A DNA stretch of 5,441 nucleotides from Candidatus Gastranaerophilales bacterium. GTDB lineage: Bacteria > Cyanobacteriota > Vampirovibrionia > Gastranaerophilales > Gastranaerophilaceae. Location of the stretch: NCBI GenBank assembly GCA_900772035.1, contig CAAGQE010000310.1:1-5441 (forward strand), in the 5' to 3' direction. Position numbers and translations under genes: made by a program. Below the pieces are notes generated by a model. That model searched no databases, was not told the DNA's origin, and was given only the letters and a program-made list of their open reading frames with translations. Of this stretch, positions 1-5,441 are shown piece by piece; position 1 is the first letter of the stretch; the number at the start of each line of letters is the position of its first letter.

Positions 1-107
1 CCGCCGCCGCAATCTTTTGTCGAACTTATGAATTTAGAGACATATTACGTCTTGAAACTATACTACGAAAGCCATTGCTATTACACGGTTTACAAGAAGG
101 TTCCGTA
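1..107. other. Left-edge segment, no gene assigned; possible 3' tail of a plus-strand gene
   Basis: This stretch opens with a CCG-triplet run (bases 1-9). In plus frame 1 it is open from the edge to a TAA at 109-111 and would encode about 36 residues, starting PPPQSFVELM and unusually rich in tyrosine. In plus frame 3 it is also open, to a TAA at 123-125. I recognise neither peptide. On the minus strand every ATG (plus 72-74 and the one in ACATATT near 42) meets a stop within six codons, so no further gene of the uvrC operon starts here. If frame 1 is real, its stop and the radical SAM stop share the palindrome TTAA at 108-111, a common arrangement of convergent genes. Chance openness or plain intergenic DNA is equally possible. 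Confidence 0.2.
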
Positions 108-1193
108 TTAATATTTGCCTGTTAAAAGTTTCACGATTTTGTTTTTCAATCTAATCAAAAACGGTTTATTAAAATTGGCAAAGTTTGCTTTAAAGTTGCA
201 GTTTATGAGTCTGCAACACATTTTGCAGGAATGAACTTTTTGTCTGCAAAGTTGCGCTTCTTCGCTGTTCCAAAGTTCTTCGGGAGATTTTTCCAAAATT
301 GAGCCAATCGGAACCATATTGAAGCAAAGTCTGACGTTTCCGTAAGGGTCAACGGCAAAATTTGTCGCGCCGACGTCACATTTTATTGCCTCTACGATGT
401 CTGACGGGTTTGTGAAGAATAATTTGTATGCTTCCAACTGTTCGTAACTGTTCGCGATAGCGTGACCCGCTCTTTTCATTTCTATCAAGTGGTCAATTAT
501 CGGAATAGCCTTGTCTGCCATACCCGTTATAGTATTTTTGTAATCTTCGGGAATTTTGTAATTATCCGTATCAAGACCCGCACAATCTGCATAGGCGTGG
601 AATGAATTTTTATCTTCTATCAACTGGAACATTATGTGTTTTAAGTGGTTTTTTGTCGCATATTCGACTAAATAAACAATTTCATCCAAGTTATCGGGAA
701 GCATAATTGTTGCAAGATTAAGGCTGAGATTGTCGTTTCTTCCTTTTTTGAAGTTCATAATTTTCCAGACAAAGTCGCAAATCTTTTGTGCGCTGCCCTC
801 TCTGCCTCTTGAGTTGTCGTGAATTGATTTATCAACAATTGAATTGAGAGAAACATTTATGCTTTCAAACGGAGTATCAATGATTTTGTCAACGAGATTG
901 TCTACGGAAAACGCATTGCTCATCGACGAAACTTTAAATCCTAAGTCCGTTGCATACTGCGTTAATTCAAAAATATCCTGTCTGATAAAGGGTTCACCGC
1001 CCGAAAAACAAATCCAAAATCCGTCGCCGAGCCAATCTCTGAGTTGTCTCAATACTTCTTTCCATTGCTCTGTTGAGAGTTCCTTTTGCATAACTTCAGA
1101 AGAAACTTTCCACTTCGAGCAGGTTTTGCATTGCATTTGGCATCTGTCGGTTATATCAAGTGTTAACACTTGCGGTTTTGTAGGATACTTCAT
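108..1193 (-). CDS. Radical SAM protein with C-terminal SPASM-type domain
   Basis: This 361-residue radical SAM enzyme should use a [4Fe-4S] cluster and S-adenosylmethionine to make a 5'-deoxyadenosyl radical in the cytoplasm; its substrate is unknown. The cluster motif CxxxCxxC is at Cys18, Cys22 and Cys25 (TDRCQMQCKTC). The SAM-binding GGEP motif is at 65-68. From about 272 a SPASM-like domain is visible: Cys272, then Gly285-x4-Cys290, the block IGSILEKSPEELWNS, and Cys323-x2-Cys326-x5-Cys332, with extra cysteines at 316 and 327. The cysteines expected after Cys332 in a full two-cluster SPASM domain are absent, and the tail (343-361) is basic. The frame stays open up to an ATG at 1253 inside uvrC, but I chose the ATG at 1193. 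It has AAAGGA six bases upstream, lies 25 bp after the uvrC stop, and begins just before the conserved core. It is probably the second gene of a uvrC operon. The family is COG0535-like; calling it a peptide maturase would be a guess. Confidence 0.9.
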   Translation of the reverse strand: MKYPTKPQVLTLDITDRCQMQCKTCSKWKVSSEVMQKELSTEQWKEVLRQLRDWLGDGFWICFSGGEPFIRQDIFELTQYATDLGFKVSSMSNAFSVDNLVDKIIDTPFESINVSLNSIVDKSIHDNSRGREGSAQKICDFVWKIMNFKKGRNDNLSLNLATIMLPDNLDEIVYLVEYATKNHLKHIMFQLIEDKNSFHAYADCAGLDTDNYKIPEDYKNTITGMADKAIPIIDHLIEMKRAGHAIANSYEQLEAYKLFFTNPSDIVEAIKCDVGATNFAVDPYGNVRLCFNMVPIGSILEKSPEELWNSEEAQLCRQKVHSCKMCCRLINCNFKANFANFNKPFLIRLKNKIVKLLTGKY

Positions 1194-1199
1194 CTTAAT

Positions 1200-1205
1200 T
1201 CCTTT
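1200..1205 (-). promoter_or_regulatory. Ribosome binding site of the radical SAM gene
   Basis: On the minus strand AAAGGA stands six bases before the ATG at 1193, inside the 25-bp gap after the uvrC stop codon. This site decides the start: the upstream ATG at 1253 would lie inside uvrC and add 20 residues that precede the conserved radical SAM core. Confidence 0.75.
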
Positions 1206-1218
1206 GTTTGTAACTATG

Positions 1219-3063
1219 TTACTCTGCACTTTCCTTACTGTCAACGGCAACATTATCGCTTTTGTCCCTAAATGCGCGATAAACTCTGTCAGCCTGTGAC
1301 GGCGGAAGCAACAGCGCGATTTCGGGCAAGGTCAACTGCGATATTTTCTTCACATCCTTAAAGTTTTTCCGAATTATTTTTTTGCTTTTTTCGGAAAGCC
1401 CCTTTATGTTATCCAACACGGATTCAAGCGTCGATTTTTGGCGCAATTTTCTATGGAAGGTTATCGCAAATCTGTGTGCCTCATCCCTTATTCTTTGGAA
1501 AAAATATAACTGTTCGGAATTTTTCGGAAAAATAACGGGTCTTGACTGATGCGGAACAAAAATTTCTTCCTCTCTTTTTGCCAAAGAAACAAAATTAATA
1601 TCTGATATTCCCATTTCTTCAACGATTTGCATAACGCTCGAAAGTTGTCCTTTTCCGCCGTCTATGATAATCAAATCGGGATAGTTTGTTTCATCAAGCC
1701 TTGCAAGTCTTCTCGACAAAACCTCTTTCATGGATTGAAAATCGTCGGGCTTTCCGACTTCAACTGTTTTGATTTTGAACTTTCTGTATTCGGATTTTGC
1801 AGGCAATCCGTTTATGAAAACAACCATCGAGGCTACTGTGTTTGTGCCTTGAATATGCGAAATATCGTAGCATTCGACCCTGTGAGGAAATCTCGAAAGT
1901 TTGAGTTTTTCACAGATATATGCGCCGACTTTATTGTAATCTTCCGAAATTTGCTTCATTCTCGAAAGTTTAATTTTTTCGTAAAAATAGTTTGAATTTT
2001 TCTTGGCAAGTTCAATGATATCCTCGTTGCTTTCGGTTATTTCCGTTATGATTTTTACCTTTGAGCCTTTTAATTCCGTGAGCCATTTTTCGATGATTTT
2101 CAAATCGGAATTTTCCGTCGGAATTATAACTTCTTTCGGAATATCGTTCGTTCTTGAGTAATATTCGCCTAAAAATGCGTAAGACAAATCTTCTTCGACA
2201 TTAAATTCATCGCAGGTTAATTCAAAATCCTTTTTGTCCGTAAGTCGTCCGTCTCGTATTTGCAGCAGAGAAACCGCACAAATCCCTCCGCCGTCCGTGA
2301 TTGAAATCACGTCGCGATTGATGTTTGTATTTTCGTATACTACTCGTTGCTGCTCGATTGTCTTTTTAACGTTGAAAAAAGCGTCTCTGTACTTTGCTGC
2401 TTTTTCAAATTCGCATCTGTCCGAATAGTATTGCATCTCCTTTTTTAATTCTTCAACGAGAAGCAATCTGTTACCCGATAAAAACATTTCTACGCTGTTA
2501 ATGAGTTTTTTATAATCCTCTGAAGAAATCAGTTTTTGGCAGGGTGCAGAACATTTTTTTATGTCGTAATAAATGCAGGGTCGGTTTTTAAATTTAGGGG
2601 TTTTGCATTGCTTTAACGGAAATAGTTTTTTCAATAGTTCCAAGGTCGAATACATTGCGCCCGAATCCGTATAAGGTCCGAAATATTTCCCTTTTTCCAT
2701 ATTGATATTGTGTTTTCGGACTATCAAAATTCTCGGATATTCTTCGTTCGTAATTAAAAAGTACGGATATTTTTTGTCATCTTTGAGCAAAACATTGTAT
2801 TTCGGTTTGAATTTTTTAATCAGGTGAGATTCCAAAATAAGCGCTTCGGTTTCGGTGTTTGTGATAATAAATTCGATTTTAACAATCTGCGGAACCATAA
2901 CGCGAAGTTTCGCGCTGTCATGCTTTTTGTGAAAGTATGAACTCACGCGTTTTTTGAGATTTTTTGCCTTGCCGACATAGATAATCGTACCTGTTTTATC
3001 TAAAAATCGGTAAGAGCCAGGCTTCTCGGGAAGAAGTTTTAATTGTTCCGAAATATCATCCAT
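1219..3063 (-). CDS. uvrC: Excinuclease ABC subunit C (UvrC)
   Basis: UvrC makes both incisions around a DNA lesion after UvrA2B recognition in nucleotide excision repair. The 614-residue length matches the family. Domains in order: a GIY-YIG nuclease (about 13-95; GSY at 16-18, YVG at 29-31, likely catalytic Tyr29, Arg39 and Glu78) for the 3' incision; a four-cysteine set (Cys153, Cys163, Cys171, Cys175) matching the iron-sulfur ligands known in E. coli UvrC; a UVR motif (about 203-238, CEFEKAAKYRD) that contacts UvrB; and an RNase H-like endonuclease domain with ECYDISHIQG (Asp400), IIDGGKGQL (Asp468) and His537 for the 5' incision. A helix-hairpin-helix region follows from about 548, with its second hairpin degenerate (LPPSQ in place of the usual PGxx). 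The ATG at 3063 is the only possible start, since an in-frame stop lies at 3073-3075. No strong ribosome binding site precedes it. All catalytic residues appear intact. Confidence 0.98.
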   Translation of the reverse strand: MDDISEQLKLLPEKPGSYRFLDKTGTIIYVGKAKNLKKRVSSYFHKKHDSAKLRVMVPQIVKIEFIITNTETEALILESHLIKKFKPKYNVLLKDDKKYPYFLITNEEYPRILIVRKHNINMEKGKYFGPYTDSGAMYSTLELLKKLFPLKQCKTPKFKNRPCIYYDIKKCSAPCQKLISSEDYKKLINSVEMFLSGNRLLLVEELKKEMQYYSDRCEFEKAAKYRDAFFNVKKTIEQQRVVYENTNINRDVISITDGGGICAVSLLQIRDGRLTDKKDFELTCDEFNVEEDLSYAFLGEYYSRTNDIPKEVIIPTENSDLKIIEKWLTELKGSKVKIITEITESNEDIIELAKKNSNYFYEKIKLSRMKQISEDYNKVGAYICEKLKLSRFPHRVECYDISHIQGTNTVASMVVFINGLPAKSEYRKFKIKTVEVGKPDDFQSMKEVLSRRLARLDETNYPDLIIIDGGKGQLSSVMQIVEEMGISDINFVSLAKREEEIFVPHQSRPVIFPKNSEQLYFFQRIRDEAHRFAITFHRKLRQKSTLESVLDNIKGLSEKSKKIIRKNFKDVKKISQLTLPEIALLLPPSQADRVYRAFRDKSDNVAVDSKESAE

Positions 3064-3105
3064 AGTTGAATTTTAAACCATTTTTAGCCGACTTGCAAAT
3101 TTCTA

Positions 3106-3134
3106 ATTGTAAAAATAGTTTATCTCCTGCGCAA
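3106..3134 (-). promoter_or_regulatory. Candidate promoter for the uvrC operon
   Basis: On the minus strand TACAAT (plus 3106-3111) matches five of six bases of the sigma-70 -10 consensus. A weak -35, TTGCGC (plus 3129-3134), lies 17 bases upstream of it and matches only TTG. Transcription would start near 3099, giving a leader of about 36 bases before the uvrC ATG. In AT-rich DNA such matches are frequent, so this is only the best candidate I see. Confidence 0.25.
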
Positions 3135-3153
3135 AAAACGCTCTAACTCTGCA

Positions 3154-3166
3154 TATATCTGATATA
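3154..3166. repeat. Short inverted repeat overlapping the SNF2 promoter
   Basis: TATATC and GATATA form a perfect six-base dyad around a single central T at 3160. The right arm runs into the -10 element of the plus-strand promoter, a position where a bound repressor would block RNA polymerase. No second copy is visible in the window. AT-rich composition makes a chance dyad of this size plausible. Confidence 0.3.
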
Positions 3167-3168
3167 AT
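3160..3168 (+). promoter_or_regulatory. Extended -10 promoter of the SNF2 gene
   Basis: The sequence TGATATAAT fits the extended -10 form TGnTATAAT exactly. No recognisable -35 hexamer sits 16-18 bases upstream, which is usual for extended -10 promoters. Transcription should begin about seven bases downstream, near 3175-3176. This leaves a leader of roughly 15 bases, with the ribosome binding site almost at the 5' end of the message. Confidence 0.5.
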
Positions 3169-3176
3169 ATTGTTCT

Positions 3177-3180
3177 GAGG
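3177..3180 (+). promoter_or_regulatory. Ribosome binding site of the SNF2 gene
   Basis: GAGG (GAGGT with the next base) lies nine bases before the ATG at 3190. An in-frame TAA at 3181-3183 stands between this site and the ATG, so the ATG is the first possible start of the frame. Confidence 0.65.
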
Positions 3181-3189
3181 TAAACGCTA

Positions 3190-5441
3190 ATGGATTTGCA
3201 AGATAATATACTTTTATATGACCAGTATGAAGAAGAAGATGATGATGAACTCGATGAGGAGTCCGAGGAATTAAAACCCGAGGTTCCCGAACATCACACC
3301 TATTCTTTCAAAAAGAATAACATCGAAACACTTTTTCAAAACCTGACCGAAAATCCTTCAGGCATGGAAAAGAAAGATTTTCGTTTGACAATAAACACCT
3401 TGTACGGCTTATTTGAAGATGAATTTGAAGGCACTTTTCATCAGCCTGTTTCGATTTTGAGAACGACAAATTTTTATCTTTTTGAAGAAAATAAAAAACC
3501 GATGGTTTTCGTCTATCCGAAAAATAATTTCGATTTTTGGCTTAAATCAAAAGGTTCTTTGTACAGATTTGTCGTAAAAACAAAAAATATTAACGGTCAG
3601 GATGAAGACGGTTATGCAATTCCTCTCGAAGTTATTTGGGAATATTTCTCTTGCTTTGCGGATGTTGAGCATAATGAAGATTTATCCGAATCGTTTGTTG
3701 CGTTTAATAACCTCACGCAGTTTGTTCTTAAAGCGGTTCAGAAGTTGTATTTTATTCCGAAAGTCAAAATGTCCGATAAGTTATTTTCGGTTAAATACGA
3801 ACTTTTCTCATTTACGGATGAACTCACGGCTTCTGTCAAGAAGATTAACGAATTTGATTTTGACAAATTTTCATCAATCAAAAACGCAAAAGATTATTTG
3901 ATTGACAATTATATCAATTACATTATTTTCAAGTTTATCGGGCTGAAAATCTCTAAATTCAAAGAATACAAGGCAGCGATGTATTTTGTAAAACCGTTGC
4001 AGCAAAAAAGATTTATTCGCTCGACCGATTTGGCAACAACTATTTCCGATTGGCTTGATGAAATTTACATCGGCAAGTACGACATCAGTCCTGTTTTAAA
4101 TATTGCAAAAGTCACGGACGAAGATTTCGTTATGACTGTTACTCTCAAACATAAAGTAGAGGGTGGCGAACCCGAAATCTTGCCTATTGACGTACTTTAC
4201 GAAGATAAAGAAACCGTATTCGGCAAGCCGACCGAGTTTGTTACTTCAATAGTTGAAAAACAACTAAACTACGCAATTAAATATTATCCCGAACTTGAAA
4301 ATCTCTTCGACGAAGATAATGATTTGCAATTAAAACTCAACGTCAATGAAGTTTATAAAGTTATGGCAAACACCGCTTATTACCTTAATAAAGCGGGTAT
4401 TGAACTCGTTCTTCCCGACGATTTCGGAAACATCGTTGTTCCGAGAGCATCTATTAACGCTCGCGTAAAAGCGGGCAGAGAAGCAGAGTTGCAAGAACTC
4501 TTGAACTTCGGTGCAAATTCAATGAACTTACACAGTATGTTTGAATTTGACTACAAAATCGCAATCGGCGATGAAAAAATTTCCGTTGAAGAATTTGAAA
4601 ATCTCGTTAAAAATTCAAAAGGTTTGGTTGCATACAAAAATATGTACATCCTAGTTGAAGAGGCAGAAGCAAAGGCTCTTATCGATAAGGTTAAAAATCC
4701 GTCGACGGAAAATCTCACAAGAGCAGAACTTCTTCACGCCGCATTATCGGGAAATATCAAAGATTACGAATTCGACTACGATACAGCGTTTGCAAATATC
4801 TTGAAAGACTTGACGAAAATTCAGGAAGTTACCGTTCCCGAAACCCTCAAAGGTTCGCTTCGTCCTTATCAGGAAAAAGGTTTGCGCTGGTTGTATACAA
4901 ATACAGTCAAAGGTTTCGGTACTTGTATCGCGGACGATATGGGACTTGGTAAAACAATTCAGGTTATCAGTTTGATTTTGAAATTGAAAGAAGAAAACAG
5001 AATCAAAGGTCAATCTCTTGTCGTTTGTCCGACAACCCTGCTCGGTAACTGGGTAAAAGAACTTCACGGTTTTGCTCCGAGTTTGAATGTTTCCGTTTAC
5101 CACGGACCTGACAGAAAACTTGATGAAAAGGCTGATATTATAATCACGACATTCGCGGTTTTGAGAATTGATATTGAAGATATCAAGAAAAAATCTTGGG
5201 GCTTATTGGTAATCGACGAAGCACAAAACATTAAGAACCCCGATACGTCACAAACTCTTGCGGTTAAGTCGCTTAAAGCGGAATTTAAAATCGCTATGAC
5301 TGGTACTCCTGTTGAAAACAGACTTACCGAACTTTGGAGTATTTTCGATTTTATCAACAAAGGCTATCTTGGAAGTTTGCGCGAATTCCAAAAACGTTAT
5401 GCAGTTCCGATTGAAAAATTTAAACAAACAAACAGAGCCGA
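3190..5441 (+). CDS. SNF2-family DNA-dependent ATPase/helicase, 3' end cut by window edge
   Basis: This is a bacterial SNF2 (HepA/RapA-like superfamily 2) ATPase that should move along duplex DNA and displace or remodel bound proteins; 750 codons are present and the frame is still open. The first helicase lobe is clear: LRPYQEKGLRWLY (557-569), Walker A DDMGLGKT (582-589), VVCPTTLLGNW (611-621, motif Ia), Walker B DEAQNIKN (676-683), and MTGTPVEN (703-710, motif III) leading into LTELWSIFDF. The second lobe lies beyond the window. Residues about 395-520 match from memory the SNF2-associated domain once called DUF3670 (AGIELVLPDDFG, then IAIGDEKISVEEFE). The first roughly 390 residues are unrecognised. 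They contain an acidic tract at 14-27 and only one cysteine (155), so the SWIM zinc finger found on many bacterial SNF2 proteins is absent. It is divergent from uvrC across 126 bp. The SNF2 call is firm; its cellular role is not known. Confidence 0.95.
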   Translation, partial: MDLQDNILLYDQYEEEDDDELDEESEELKPEVPEHHTYSFKKNNIETLFQNLTENPSGMEKKDFRLTINTLYGLFEDEFEGTFHQPVSILRTTNFYLFEENKKPMVFVYPKNNFDFWLKSKGSLYRFVVKTKNINGQDEDGYAIPLEVIWEYFSCFADVEHNEDLSESFVAFNNLTQFVLKAVQKLYFIPKVKMSDKLFSVKYELFSFTDELTASVKKINEFDFDKFSSIKNAKDYLIDNYINYIIFKFIGLKISKFKEYKAAMYFVKPLQQKRFIRSTDLATTISDWLDEIYIGKYDISPVLNIAKVTDEDFVMTVTLKHKVEGGEPEILPIDVLYEDKETVFGKPTEFVTSIVEKQLNYAIKYYPELENLFDEDNDLQLKLNVNEVYKVMANTAYYLNKAGIELVLPDDFGNIVVPRASINARVKAGREAELQELLNFGANSMNLHSMFEFDYKIAIGDEKISVEEFENLVKNSKGLVAYKNMYILVEEAEAKALIDKVKNPSTENLTRAELLHAALSGNIKDYEFDYDTAFANILKDLTKIQEVTVPETLKGSLRPYQEKGLRWLYTNTVKGFGTCIADDMGLGKTIQVISLILKLKEENRIKGQSLVVCPTTLLGNWVKELHGFAPSLNVSVYHGPDRKLDEKADIIITTFAVLRIDIEDIKKKSWGLLVIDEAQNIKNPDTSQTLAVKSLKAEFKIAMTGTPVENRLTELWSIFDFINKGYLGSLREFQKRYAVPIEKFKQTNRA

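Noticed and set aside
84..106. Possible hairpin ACGG...CCGT downstream of the radical SAM gene
   Set aside because: The stem is only four base pairs with a loop of about 15 and no adjoining T-run, so it is not a credible terminator.
1194..1253. Longer radical SAM protein starting at the ATG at 1253
   Set aside because: It would overlap the end of uvrC by 35 bp. Its extra 20 residues come before the conserved core, while the ATG at 1193 has a well-placed AAAGGA.
844..1299. Plus-strand open frame of 151 codons
   Set aside because: It lies antisense to the radical SAM gene and the uvrC end, both of which have clear family motifs; the product resembles nothing.
1627..1995. Plus-strand open frame of 122 codons
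   Set aside because: It is antisense to the catalytic C-terminal half of uvrC and has no recognisable product.
2234..2428. Plus-strand open frame of 64 codons
   Set aside because: It is antisense to the uvrC UVR region and adjoining sequence; it is short and has no motif.
3164..3169. Minus-strand TATTAT as a uvrC promoter -10
   Set aside because: No -35 or extended -10 accompanies it (the spaced hexamer reads CATTAG). It is the complement of the stronger plus-strand TATAAT region.
3602..3901. Second plus-strand frame of 99 codons inside the SNF2 gene
   Set aside because: It is out of frame with a continuous 750-codon gene that has full SNF2 motifs.
4744..5360. Two minus-strand open frames (4744-5103 and 5097-5360)
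   Set aside because: Both are antisense to the SNF2 helicase core; the conserved motifs are on the plus strand.

Overview
The window is AT-rich bacterial chromosomal DNA with dense coding, the standard genetic code and no visible mobile element, RNA gene, CRISPR array or long repeat. It holds three substantial protein genes, one cut by the right edge. I cannot name the organism. Low GC, a GAGG/AAAGGA type of ribosome binding site and a HepA-like SNF2 protein would fit many groups, including anaerobic gut lineages; this is inference only.

Layout. Positions 1-107 carry no gene I can identify, though a short plus-strand open frame runs in from the left edge and stops at 111. From 1193 down to 108 (minus) lies a radical SAM protein with a C-terminal SPASM-type domain. 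Just upstream of it on the same strand, 25 bp away, is uvrC (3063 down to 1219, minus), a full-length excinuclease ABC subunit C. A 126-bp divergent intergenic region (3064-3189) follows. It contains an extended -10 promoter element, a small dyad and a ribosome binding site serving a large plus-strand gene. That gene starts at 3190 and runs off the right edge at 5441. It encodes a SNF2-family DNA-dependent ATPase with a long N-terminal region.

How the genes relate. uvrC and the radical SAM gene look like a two-gene operon because of their tight spacing and shared strand. The radical SAM gene has its own good ribosome binding site in the gap. UvrC makes the dual incision in nucleotide excision repair, and SNF2 ATPases remodel protein-DNA or RNA polymerase complexes. 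A divergent uvrC/SNF2 arrangement is therefore thematically coherent, but nothing in the sequence proves a functional link. The substrate of the radical SAM enzyme cannot be told from this window: no precursor peptide gene, transporter or obvious pathway partner is visible.

Most of the window is ordinary housekeeping or accessory-housekeeping DNA. I do not see a convincing undescribed system. The points most worth a second look are the incomplete SPASM cysteine set, the roughly 390-residue N-terminal region of the SNF2 protein with its acidic tract, and the very short predicted leader of the SNF2 gene.
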